From Pseudomonadota bacterium (GTDB lineage Bacteria; Pseudomonadota; Alphaproteobacteria; Dongiales; Dongiaceae), in assembly GCA_021792365.1 (NCBI GenBank), contig JAJYUT010000002.1:764313-828312 (forward strand): a stretch of 64,000 nucleotides of DNA, in the 5' to 3' direction. Under the pieces are notes generated by a model. The model ran no database searches. It saw only the letters and a program-made list of their open reading frames with translations, and was not told where the DNA came from. The translations under genes were made by a program, and so were the position numbers. Below, in pieces: positions 8,966 through 16,931 of this stretch; position 1 is the first letter of the stretch; each line of letters opens with the position of its first letter.

Positions 8966-11947
8966 ATGACGCAGTGTGCGGGCCCGACGAAGCCTGTTCA
9001 TGTTGCGATGCCGCTGGCGATCGATCCCGCAAAGCTGCCGAAGCCCTATGACCTGCGACAGGCGCAGATCGAGCTGGATCGTCTCGCAGCCTTGTGGTGT
9101 CAGACCGACGAAACCGGGCTCCCCGGCGCGGCAGAAAGACAGGCGCTGCTGACTGCGGTGTTTGGCAACAGTCCCTATGTTAGCCACCTGATCGTCAGTG
9201 AAGCGGCCCATTTTTACTCAGTATTAGCCGACGGGCCGGACTCTGTCTTTAACAAATTGTTGAACGATCTCGCGGGTTTGGCACTTGCAGACAGCGACGA
9301 GGCCAGCCTCATGCGCGCGCTGCGCATCGCCAAGCGGCGGGCTCACCTGACCATCGCCATCGCCGACATCGTGGGCACCTGGCGTCTAGAGCGGATCACC
9401 GGAGCGCTCAGCGATTTCGCGGATGCGACAGTCGCGGCAGCAACCGCCTTCCTCCTCCGTCAAGCTCATAACAGCGGAGAGCTCGATCTGCCGCATCCGG
9501 ACAATCCGGTCTTGGCAAGCGGGCTCATCATCCTTGGTCTCGGCAAGCTGGGTGCGCGGGAGCTGAACTATTCCAGCGACATCGACCTCATTGTCCTGTT
9601 CGACCTTGACCGGGTCCACTACCGCGGCAAGCGGACCGCGCGCGAGTGCTTCGTGAGGCTGGCGCGCGGCCTGGTGAAGCTGCTGCAGGATGCGACGCAG
9701 GACGGCTATGTCCTGCGTGTCGATTTGCGGCTGCGGCCCGACCCGGCTTCCACACCGCTCGCCATGTCGACCATTGCCGCGGAGACGTACTACGAGGGCA
9801 TGGGCCAGAATTGGGAGCGCGCCGCCATGATCAAGGCGCGCGTCGTCGCCGGAGACGTGCCAGCTGGCGAGGAATTCCTCGGCAATCTGCGCCCTTTCAT
9901 CTGGCGCAAGCATCTCGACTTCGCCGCCATCCAGGACATCCACTCGATCAAGCGCCAGATTCACGCGGTCAAAGGCCATCGCGAGATCGCGGTAGGCGGC
10001 CACAATATCAAGATCGGCCGCGGCGGCATCCGCGAGATCGAGTTCTTCGCCCAGACCCAGCAACTGATCTGGGGCGGCCGCAACCCGGACCTGCGCCTGC
10101 ACCAGACTTGCATGGCGATCGAGCAACTGGTCGCCTTCGGCCGCACCAGCCGTGCTGCCGCCGACGACCTCATCGCCGCCTATAGCTATCTGCGCCACGT
10201 CGAGCACCGGCTGCAGATGATAGACGATCACCAGACCCAGACCCTGCCGCCGGAAGGGCCGGATCTCGATCGCCTCGCCTTGTTCTGCGGCCACGTCAGC
10301 ACGGCCGAGTTCAGCGAGACGCTGATGCAGCATCTAGGGCAGGTCGAAGACCACTACGCCGACCTGTTCGAGGAGGCGCCCGCGCTCGGCGGCGGGGGCA
10401 ACCTCGTCTTCACCGGGACCGACAACGATCCCGCCACGGTCGCGACCCTGGAGCGCATGGGCTTTCCCAATGGCAGCGCCGTTTCCGCCATGGTGCGCGC
10501 CTGGCATCACGGGCGCTATCGCGCGACCCGCAGCGCACGGGCACGCGAGCTGCTGACCGAGCTGATGCCGCGCCTGCTGGAGGCGCTGTCCCACACCGCC
10601 GATCCCGACACCGCATTCCGCCGCTTCGACAGCTTCATGCGCTCGCTGCCGGCGGGCGTGCAGCTCTTCTCCCTGCTCTATTCCAATCCCGGATTGCTGG
10701 ACCTGATCGCGGATGTGATGGGCAGCGCGCCGCTGCTGGCCGACCATCTGAGCCGCTATCCCATGCTGCTGGACGGCGTGCTGACGGCCGGCTTCTTCGA
10801 AAAGGTGCCTAACCGCCCCGCCATGTCGCGGGACCTGAGCCGGCAGCTCTCTTTCGTCGACGACTTCCAGGACCGCCTCGGCCTGATGTGCCGCTGGACC
10901 AAGGACCGGCAGTTCCAGATCGGCGTGCGCCTGCTCAAGGGCGTCGCGGACGGCAATGTCGCGGCGGGCGAGCTTTCGGACGTCGCCGACGCGGTGATCG
11001 GCGAGTTGTTTCCCGCCGTCGCAACCGAGTTCGAGAGGATGCACGGCAGGCTGCCGGGGCGCGGCCTCTGCGTGGTGGCGCTGGGCAAGCTGGGCAGCCG
11101 CGAGATGACGGTAACCTCCGACATAGACCTCATTTTCGTCTACGACATACCGGACGATGCCGAGGGCTGGGACACGCTGCAATCCGACGGGCGCAAGCCG
11201 CTGGCGCCGATCCAGTACTATGCGCGTCTGTCGCAGCGCCTGATCACCGCCCTCACCGCCATGACTGGCGACGGCAAGCTCTACGACGTCGACATGCGCC
11301 TGCGCCCGTCCGGCAATGCCGGGCCGATCGCCAGCGGCCTGCAGCCGTTGGAACGCTACCAGTTGAACGAGGCCTGGACCTGGGAGCACATGGCCCTGAC
11401 GCGCGCGCGGCCGATCGCGGGCGATCCGAGCCTGATCGGCCATGTCGAGCTCAGCCTGCGGCGCATCCTGACGGCCAAGCGCGACCCGGACAAGCTGCAC
11501 AAGGACGTGCTGGAGATGCGCGAGCGCATGGCGCAGCAGCATCGCGGCGAGTCGATCTGGGACTTCAAGCATCGCCGCGGCGGCCTGATCGACATCGACT
11601 TCATCGCGCAGTACCTGATGCTGCGCCATGCCGCGGACCATCCCGACGTCCTGCGGCGCAACCCGTCGGTCGCGCTGGCACGCCTTGCCGAAGCCGGCCT
11701 GATCGACCGCGCCATGGCCGCACGTCTGATCGATGCCGTCAATCTGTGGCGGCAATTGCAACAGATGACGCGCCTGCTGGTGGGCGAGCAGGTCAATGAA
11801 GCCCAGCTGCGGGCCGCGACCGAGCGCCATCTGGCGAAGGTCGCCGACTGCCCCGATTTCGCGACGCTCAAGGGCCTGATCCAGGACCGGCTCGAGACCG
11901 TGCATGACGACTTTCGGGCAGTGTTCGGATTGACTTCAGAAAAGTAG
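8966..11947 (+). CDS. glnE: Bifunctional glutamine synthetase adenylyltransferase/adenylyl-removing enzyme
   Basis: Adenylylates glutamine synthetase under nitrogen excess and removes the AMP under limitation, in response to PII. The 993 residues contain two nucleotidyltransferase domains, each with the G-K-L-G...D-x-D signature: LGKLGARELNYSSDIDL near 193 and LGKLGSREMTVTSDIDL near 705. The conserved GRGGIREIEF sits near 352 and its C-terminal counterpart RRGGLIDIDF near 870. The start may be the ATG at 8966 or the one at 9008. It overlaps the end of the convergent exporter gene by 12 bases. Together with the amt gene 2.3 kb downstream it is part of nitrogen control. Confidence 0.97.
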   Translation: MTQCAGPTKPVHVAMPLAIDPAKLPKPYDLRQAQIELDRLAALWCQTDETGLPGAAERQALLTAVFGNSPYVSHLIVSEAAHFYSVLADGPDSVFNKLLNDLAGLALADSDEASLMRALRIAKRRAHLTIAIADIVGTWRLERITGALSDFADATVAAATAFLLRQAHNSGELDLPHPDNPVLASGLIILGLGKLGARELNYSSDIDLIVLFDLDRVHYRGKRTARECFVRLARGLVKLLQDATQDGYVLRVDLRLRPDPASTPLAMSTIAAETYYEGMGQNWERAAMIKARVVAGDVPAGEEFLGNLRPFIWRKHLDFAAIQDIHSIKRQIHAVKGHREIAVGGHNIKIGRGGIREIEFFAQTQQLIWGGRNPDLRLHQTCMAIEQLVAFGRTSRAAADDLIAAYSYLRHVEHRLQMIDDHQTQTLPPEGPDLDRLALFCGHVSTAEFSETLMQHLGQVEDHYADLFEEAPALGGGGNLVFTGTDNDPATVATLERMGFPNGSAVSAMVRAWHHGRYRATRSARARELLTELMPRLLEALSHTADPDTAFRRFDSFMRSLPAGVQLFSLLYSNPGLLDLIADVMGSAPLLADHLSRYPMLLDGVLTAGFFEKVPNRPAMSRDLSRQLSFVDDFQDRLGLMCRWTKDRQFQIGVRLLKGVADGNVAAGELSDVADAVIGELFPAVATEFERMHGRLPGRGLCVVALGKLGSREMTVTSDIDLIFVYDIPDDAEGWDTLQSDGRKPLAPIQYYARLSQRLITALTAMTGDGKLYDVDMRLRPSGNAGPIASGLQPLERYQLNEAWTWEHMALTRARPIAGDPSLIGHVELSLRRILTAKRDPDKLHKDVLEMRERMAQQHRGESIWDFKHRRGGLIDIDFIAQYLMLRHAADHPDVLRRNPSVALARLAEAGLIDRAMAARLIDAVNLWRQLQQMTRLLVGEQVNEAQLRAATERHLAKVADCPDFATLKGLIQDRLETVHDDFRAVFGLTSEK

Positions 11948-12538
11948 CGCGACGCCGACCGAGGCGATCAGCAGCACTGCGAAAACAATGTTGATGATCC
12001 GGTTGCTGCGCGGATCCTTGAACATGCGCGTGAGCGCCGCGCCCGTCGCCAGCCAGGCGATGTTGACCGCCGCGATGACGGCCGTGAGGACGGCGATCTT
12101 CACTGCGGCATCCAGTTCGAGCCGGTCTTCGATGAGCACGAAGCTGGAGAACAGGGCCGCCATCGCGGCATAGCCCTTGGGATTGACCAGCGACAGCAAG
12201 ATGCCGGCGCCGAAGGAAGGCCGGCGCCCCTCTCCCCCGCCCTCTGTCAGCGGCGCCGCCGCGGCGATCCGGAATGCGAGCCAGGCGAAATAGGCGCTCG
12301 ACAGCCCGATCACGACCGGCGTCGCCCCGGGCAGCGCCAGCACGAGCCCGACAAGCCCCGATGCCGTGACCGCCATCACCGCGATCATGCCGAGATTGAT
12401 GCCCGCCATGTAGCCGATGCCGCGCCTCGCGCCGAAGGCCGCGCCGGTGGCGGCAAGGCTCAGCGTCGCCGGGCCGGGGCTGCCGGCCAGCGCCAGTCCC
12501 GCCGCAATGAAACCGAGCAGCCCTTCCATTCCACACAC
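11936..12538 (-). CDS. LysE/RhtB-family amino acid exporter
   Basis: Inner-membrane protein of 200 residues with about six membrane segments. The N-terminal SPGPATLSLAATGAAFGARRG is the family signature (PGP motif followed by a glycine-rich loop), and the internal LSLVNPKGYAAM is the second conserved NPK motif. Family members export lysine, threonine, homoserine or other small metabolites; the substrate cannot be told here. The gene is convergent with glnE, overlapping it by 12 bases, and divergent from bcp. Confidence 0.9.
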   Translation of the reverse strand: MCGMEGLLGFIAAGLALAGSPGPATLSLAATGAAFGARRGIGYMAGINLGMIAVMAVTASGLVGLVLALPGATPVVIGLSSAYFAWLAFRIAAAAPLTEGGGEGRRPSFGAGILLSLVNPKGYAAMAALFSSFVLIEDRLELDAAVKIAVLTAVIAAVNIAWLATGAALTRMFKDPRSNRIINIVFAVLLIASVGVALLF

Positions 12539-12644
12539 CTGTCAGCCGATGGCAGCGGGTATGTCACCCTGGACGGCTCGCCGCGTCTTGAACGTTCGTG
12601 CGGCGGGTGGCATCGTCTGCGCAATTTTGGGAAGGGAGCACGCA

Positions 12645-13118
12645 ATGGCATTGAAGGTGGGCGACAAGGCACCGGCATTCTCGATGAAAACCGATGGCGG
12701 GGGCAAGGTTTCGCTGTCTCAGCTCAAGGGACAGAACGTGGTGCTGTATTTCTACCCCAAGGATGATACATCGGGCTGCACAGCCGAGGCCTGCGGCTTC
12801 CGGGATACCATGCCGAAATTCGGCAAAATCGACGCCACGATCATCGGCGTCTCGCGCGACAGCGTGGAGAGCCACGACAAGTTCAAGCAAAAGCACAAGC
12901 TGAATTTCACGCTCGCATCCGACGAGACCGGTAGGGTGACGGAAGATTACGGCGTGTGGGTCGAGAAAAGCATGTATGGCCGCAAATACATGGGGATCGA
13001 GCGCGCGACCTTCCTGGTCGACGGCAACGGGATCATCCGCGGCGTCTGGCGCAAGGTGAAGGTGCCGGGCCATGTCGACGAGGTGCTCAAGGAAGTCAAG
13101 AATCTGGCGGAGGCCTGA
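12645..13118 (+). CDS. bcp: Thioredoxin-dependent peroxiredoxin (BCP/PrxQ)
   Basis: Reduces hydrogen peroxide and organic hydroperoxides using thioredoxin. The 157 residues have a thioredoxin fold with the BCP signature FYPKDDTSGCTAEACGFRD. Cys45 is the peroxidatic residue and Cys50 the resolving one, four residues between them as in typical PrxQ. The ATG at 12645 follows GGGAAGGGAGCA; an in-frame upstream extension to 12417 overlaps the divergent exporter and lacks family similarity. The DUF455 gene begins nine bases after the stop codon, so the two form an operon. Confidence 0.95.
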   Translation: MALKVGDKAPAFSMKTDGGGKVSLSQLKGQNVVLYFYPKDDTSGCTAEACGFRDTMPKFGKIDATIIGVSRDSVESHDKFKQKHKLNFTLASDETGRVTEDYGVWVEKSMYGRKYMGIERATFLVDGNGIIRGVWRKVKVPGHVDEVLKEVKNLAEA

Positions 13119-13126
13119 GCGGAGAC

Positions 13127-13921
13127 ATGATCGATCTGGCGCAAGGCGCGTGCGATATCCTCCGGGCCGCCGATCCGGCGGACAAGGTGACGCGCGCCCT
13201 TGCGCTGGCAGCGGATTGGAACGCGGGGCATGCCGCCTTCCAGTCGCCCGGCGATCCGCCGGCACGGCCGGCTCGGCCCGAGCGACCGCACCTGCTACCA
13301 GCGCGCGCCATGCCAAAACGCAAGGCCGGCGGCAGCATCGAGAAGCGCATCGCGCTGCTGCATGCATTGGCGCATATCGAACTCAACGCCATTGACCTCG
13401 CCTGGGACATCGTCGCGCGCTTCGGCACGGCCGGGACGCCGCGCGATTTCTTCGGCGACTGGGTCAAGGTCGGCCAGGAAGAGGCGATCCACTTCTCGCT
13501 CCTGCAGGCGCGCCTGGTCGAGCTCGGCGCGCAATATGGCGATTTGCCGGCCCATGACGGGCTGTGGCAGGCGGCGGAGGAGACCGCGCACGACCTGCTC
13601 GCGCGGCTCGCCATCGTGCCTCTGGTGCTGGAAGCGCGCGGCCTCGACGTGACGCCGGCAACCATCATCGATTTCAACCGCGCCGGCGATGAGCGGAGCG
13701 CCGCCATCCTCGAGCGCATCTATCGCGATGAGATCGGCCACGTCGCCGCCGGCACACGATGGTTCCGCCATTTCGCGGAGGCCGCCGACCTCGACTCGAA
13801 GCAGGCGTGGCAGGACCGCGTCCGCCGCCACTTCAAAGGCACGCTGAAGCCACCCTTCAATGACGCGGCGCGCAGCGAGGCCGGGTTCGATCCGGAGTTC
13901 TATCGGCCGCTCTCCGCCTAG
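13127..13921 (+). CDS. DUF455 family ferritin-like protein
   Basis: A 264-residue, mostly helical cytoplasmic protein of the ferritin-like superfamily. Probable di-iron ligands appear in order as ALAHIELNAIDLAWD, GQEEAIHFSLLQ, LEARGLD and YRDEIGHVAAGTRW: glutamates paired with E-x-x-H type motifs on four helices, as in MiaE-like and rubrerythrin-like proteins. Function is not established. A proline-rich stretch (PPARPARPERP, about 45-55) separates the first helix from the bundle. It begins nine bases after bcp, which suggests a role linked to oxidative stress or iron; that link is inference from position. Confidence 0.88.
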   Translation: MIDLAQGACDILRAADPADKVTRALALAADWNAGHAAFQSPGDPPARPARPERPHLLPARAMPKRKAGGSIEKRIALLHALAHIELNAIDLAWDIVARFGTAGTPRDFFGDWVKVGQEEAIHFSLLQARLVELGAQYGDLPAHDGLWQAAEETAHDLLARLAIVPLVLEARGLDVTPATIIDFNRAGDERSAAILERIYRDEIGHVAAGTRWFRHFAEAADLDSKQAWQDRVRRHFKGTLKPPFNDAARSEAGFDPEFYRPLSA

Positions 13922-13938
13922 ACTCGCGCGGCTCGGCC

Positions 13939-14139
13939 CTACGTCCCCAGCCTGACGATGATGTTGCCCGTGGACCTGAGCACGTTCGCTTGCCCGTCCA
14001 ATGTGGCTCCGGCAACGGCGCCATTCTCGGAATCCGGTGTCTTGGCCACCCCGGAAAGCGCGTGCCCGGCGCCGCCGGAGCGCACGGAGACGCGCTTCAT
14101 GAGCGAGTCCTGCCGCGTGCTTGTATCCCCCTGCTGCAT
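13939..14139 (-). CDS. Small 66-residue protein, unknown function
   Basis: I do not recognise this protein. The reading frame starts at the ATG at 14139, with AGGAGG eight bases upstream, and gives a polar, glycine- and serine-rich 66-residue product beginning MQQGDTSTRQD and ending IIVRLGT. There is no membrane segment, signal peptide or cysteine. The sound ribosome site is the main reason to accept it. It lies downstream of amt on the same strand behind a strong hairpin at 14169-14200, and converges with the DUF455 gene. It could be a real small gene or a chance frame. Confidence 0.5.
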   Translation of the reverse strand: MQQGDTSTRQDSLMKRVSVRSGGAGHALSGVAKTPDSENGAVAGATLDGQANVLRSTGNIIVRLGT

Positions 14140-14168
14140 GTGATGGCCCTCCTGATCTTGAAATTGGG

Positions 14169-14200
14169 CAGGGCGCCCCGGCCGAGGCCGGAGCGCCCTG
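14169..14200 (-). terminator. GC-rich hairpin after amt
   Basis: CAGGGCGCtCCGGCC and GGCCgGgGCGCCCTG pair almost perfectly over 14-15 bases around a CGA/TCG loop, 45 bases after the amt stop codon. There is no run of T after it on the minus strand, so it may act as a weak or factor-assisted terminator, or protect the 3' end of the amt transcript. It also precedes the 66-residue gene, which would make it a leader element of that gene. Confidence 0.5.
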
Positions 14201-14244
14201 TGGAGCAATGGTAAGCCGTCCGCCCCTACCGCAGCGATGTCAAT

Positions 14245-15552
14245 CTATTGGACAGCCTCACCATGCAACGCGAGATCCAGCCCATCGCGCTCGACGTCTT
14301 CCGAGACACGCAGGCCGACGATGAGGTCGACGACCTTGAGGATAATCGCCGTGCCGATTCCCACAAAGACGATAGTCGTCACCACGCCCAGGATCTGGGT
14401 CATGATCTGGCCGGCATTGCCGTCGATCAGGCCGACCGGGTCGGCGGCGCCGGTCACGGCCATGGTCGCGAACACGCCGGTCAGGATCGCGCCGATCGTG
14501 CCGCCGACGCCATGGACGCCGAATACGTCGAGCGCGTCGTCATAGCCGAGGGCGTTCTTGATGGCGGTCGAGGCGAGGAAGCAGCCGACACCCGCGACCG
14601 CGCCGATGACCAGGGCGCCGATCGGATCGACGAAGCCACAGGCTGGCGTGATACCCACAAGACCGGCGATCGCGCCCGACACGATGCCGAGGATCGAAGG
14701 CTGGCCCTTCGCGCCCCACTCGCAGAACATCCAGGCCAATGCGGCAGCGGCCGCCGCGATCTGCGTCACCACCATCGCCATGCCAGCACCCGGCCCGGCG
14801 GAGAGCGCGGAGCCAGCGTTGAACCCGAACCAGCCCACCCATAGCATGGAGCCGCCGATCACCGTGTAGACGAGGTTGTGCGGCACGAACGGAACCTTCC
14901 GGTAGCCGGTTCGCTTGCCAATCATGAGGGCCGCGACAAGGCCGCTGACGCCGCTGCTGATATGCACGACGGTTCCGCCGGCGAAATCGAGCACGCCCCA
15001 GCCGAACATCAGGCCGCCGCCCTGCCACACCATGTGGCACAAAGGCGCGTAGATGAGGATCGACCACGCGCCGACAAAGATCAGCATGGCGCTGAACTTC
15101 ATGCGGTCGGCGAAGGCGCCGGTGATCAGCGCCGGCGTGATGATCGCGAAGGTCATCTGGAAAATCATGAAAACCGATTCGGGGATCGTGCCGGAGATCG
15201 ACCCCACCGCTAGGTTCTTCAGGAAGATGTTGCTGAGCCCGCCGAAGTAAGCGGTGCCATCGGAAAAGGCGATGCTGTAGCCCACCACCATCCACAAAAT
15301 GGTGACGAGACAGCAAATGGCGAAGGACTGCATGACGATGGCCAGCACGTTCATCTTGCGGACCATGCCGCCATAGAACAGTGCAAGGCCGGGAATGGTC
15401 ATCAGAAGCACCAGCGCGGTCGCCGTGAGCATCCACGCGGTGTTCCCGGTATCGATGGTCGGGTCCTGCGCGAATGCCGGTTGAGCCAACAGGGTTCCAG
15501 CCAGCGCGGCGATGATTCCTGTCAATCCTCGACGCAAACCCACACGAAGCAT
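14245..15552 (-). CDS. amt: Ammonium transporter Amt
   Basis: Imports ammonium when nitrogen is scarce. The 435-residue product from the ATG at 15552 starts with a cleavable signal peptide (LLAQPAFAQ) and then about eleven membrane segments. Family landmarks are LFYGGMVRKMN, the DFAGGTVVHISSG stretch with the first pore histidine, and DVFGVHGVGG with the second. The start at 15552 follows AGGGGGCAGGA; an in-frame GTG-type start at 15612 lies inside the promoter and is rejected. A sigma-54 promoter sits just upstream. Unusually, no glnK/glnB gene adjoins it. Confidence 0.96.
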   Translation of the reverse strand: MLRVGLRRGLTGIIAALAGTLLAQPAFAQDPTIDTGNTAWMLTATALVLLMTIPGLALFYGGMVRKMNVLAIVMQSFAICCLVTILWMVVGYSIAFSDGTAYFGGLSNIFLKNLAVGSISGTIPESVFMIFQMTFAIITPALITGAFADRMKFSAMLIFVGAWSILIYAPLCHMVWQGGGLMFGWGVLDFAGGTVVHISSGVSGLVAALMIGKRTGYRKVPFVPHNLVYTVIGGSMLWVGWFGFNAGSALSAGPGAGMAMVVTQIAAAAAALAWMFCEWGAKGQPSILGIVSGAIAGLVGITPACGFVDPIGALVIGAVAGVGCFLASTAIKNALGYDDALDVFGVHGVGGTIGAILTGVFATMAVTGAADPVGLIDGNAGQIMTQILGVVTTIVFVGIGTAIILKVVDLIVGLRVSEDVERDGLDLALHGEAVQ

Positions 15553-15595
15553 TCCTGCCCCCTCTTGCAAAAGTATGACAATCCCGATGCTGCAC

Positions 15596-15611
15596 TGCAT
15601 CGGGCGTGCCA
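15596..15611 (-). promoter_or_regulatory. Sigma-54 (RpoN) promoter of amt
   Basis: Minus-strand TGGCACGCCCGATGCA fits the -24/-12 consensus TGGCACGNNNNTTGCW with one mismatch, with GG and GC at correct spacing. The predicted start is about 33 bases before the amt ATG. The -12 half lies inside a palindrome, CCCGATGC-N6-GCATCGGG (15583-15604). NtrC control is expected for amt, but I see no clear NtrC site in the 100 bases upstream. Confidence 0.8.
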
Positions 15612-15719
15612 ACTGCGGAATGACGGGGAATCCTGCGGAAATCGCTCTCGCGCAGCGGCCGCGCGCTCAATCGATGGGCAGCTTCGTCGGATGCGCTTAT
15701 TTCTTGGGCAGGCTATGCA

Positions 15720-16836
15720 TCACGCGGTCTGCTCGCCGCCATGCACTTTGGCAGCCAGGGAGGCGCTCAGGAAGCGGTCGATGTCGCCATCCAGCACCCC
15801 GTGGGTGTCGCTGGTTTCGACCTCGGTCCTGAGATCCTTCACCATCTGATACGGCTGCAGGACATAAGAGCGGATCTGGTGACCCCAACCGATATCGCTC
15901 TTCAGCGCTTCCTGAGCGGCGGCAACTTCCTCGCGCTTCCTGAGCTCGGCCTCATAGAGGCGCGCTTTCAGCATATCCATCGCCATGGCGCGGTTGCGGT
16001 GCTGCGAGCGATCGGCCTGGCAGGCGACCACGATACCGCTCGGGATATGTGTGATGCGGATGGCGGAATCGGTCTTGTTGATGTGCTGGCCGCCCGCGCC
16101 CGAGGCGCGGAATGTGTCGATCTTTAGGTCCTTGTCCAGCACCTCGATCGCGATGTTGTCGTCGATCACGGGATAGACCCAGACCGAGGAGAAGCTGGTG
16201 TGGCGCCGGGCGTTGGAATCGTACGGCGAGATGCGGACCAGGCGGTGCACGCCTGACTCGGATTTCAGCCAGCCATAGGCGTTCGAACCCTTGATCTCGA
16301 TGGTCGCGGATTTGAGGCCGGCTTCCTCGCCCGGACTTTCCTCCAGCCACTCCACCTTGTAGCCGTGCTGCTCGGCCCAGCGCGTATACATGCGCAGCAG
16401 CATCTCGGCCCAGTCCTGGGCTTCTGTGCCGCCGGCGCCGGCATGGACCTCGAGGTAGCAATCATTCTGGTCCGCTTCTCCGGACAGCAGGGATTCGAGC
16501 TCGCGCTTCGCCGCCTCGTCGCGGAGAACCGTGAGCTGGGCCTGCGCTTCGTCGACCGATTTCGTGTCGCCCTCCGCCTCGCCCAGCTCGGCAAGGGTGA
16601 GCGCGTCGTCAAGCTCGCGCTCCATGGTGCGGTAGGACTCGATGGCGCCGGCGAGATGCGTGCGTTCCCGCATCGTCTTCTGGGCCTTCTCGGGCTTTTC
16701 CCAGAGCTGCGGGTCTTCGGCCAATGCGTTCAGTTCGTCGAGGCGACGCAGCGCATTGTCCCAGTCAAAGATGCCTCCTCAGCAGGGCCAGGGAAGAGCG
16801 GATCTCCCCCGCCAATGCTTCAATCTCCGCACGCAT
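15720..16836 (-). CDS. prfB: Peptide chain release factor 2, with programmed +1 frameshift
   Basis: Recognises UGA and UAA and triggers peptide release. The gene is in two frames: 23 codons from the ATG at 16836 end at an in-frame TGA (16765-16767), and a +1 shift at CTT-TGA-C gives a 371-residue protein. The decoding motif SPYDSNARR is replaced in part by the family's SPF-like region [12 protein letters not shown], and the GGQ loop is [15 protein letters not shown]. The total of 1117 bases equals 3n+1, as the shift requires. Annotation pipelines that begin at the TTG at 16724 lose about 37 residues. It is 107 bases upstream of the amt promoter region and downstream of PBP1A. Confidence 0.96.
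16764..16779 (-). promoter_or_regulatory. prfB programmed +1 frameshift signal
   Basis: Read on the minus strand: AGGAGG CAT CTT TGA C. The internal Shine-Dalgarno (16774-16779), three bases before CTT, and the slippery CTT-TGA-C are the same arrangement as in E. coli prfB, where slow termination at UGA by scarce RF2 promotes the shift and so autoregulates RF2. Confidence 0.95.
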
Positions 16837-16889
16837 GGTCTTGCCTCGTCGTTCAGCTCATTCGTTAACGGGCGGCGAAGATGGCCAAT

Positions 16890-16918
16890 CGGCGCGGCGC
16901 GGTCAAGCCGCCGCGCCG
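16890..16918 (-). terminator. Hairpin between PBP1A and prfB
   Basis: CGGCGCGG pairs with CCGCGCCG around a centre containing CGG-TCAAG-CCG, 14 bases after the PBP1A stop. No T-run follows, so it is a possible rather than a firm terminator. Confidence 0.35.
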
Positions 16919-16931
16919 ACGGGAGCCCGGC

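Noticed and set aside
10334-11905. A 523-codon open frame antisense to glnE
   Set aside because: Shadow of glnE; no ribosome site and no recognisable motif.
15552-15612. Upstream start of amt, giving a 455-residue protein
   Set aside because: It would lie inside the sigma-54 promoter, before the predicted transcription start.
15720-16724. prfB beginning at the TTG at 16724
   Set aside because: The frame upstream joins through the canonical CTT-TGA-C shift to a proper ATG with family sequence; the TTG is only where the second frame first offers a start.
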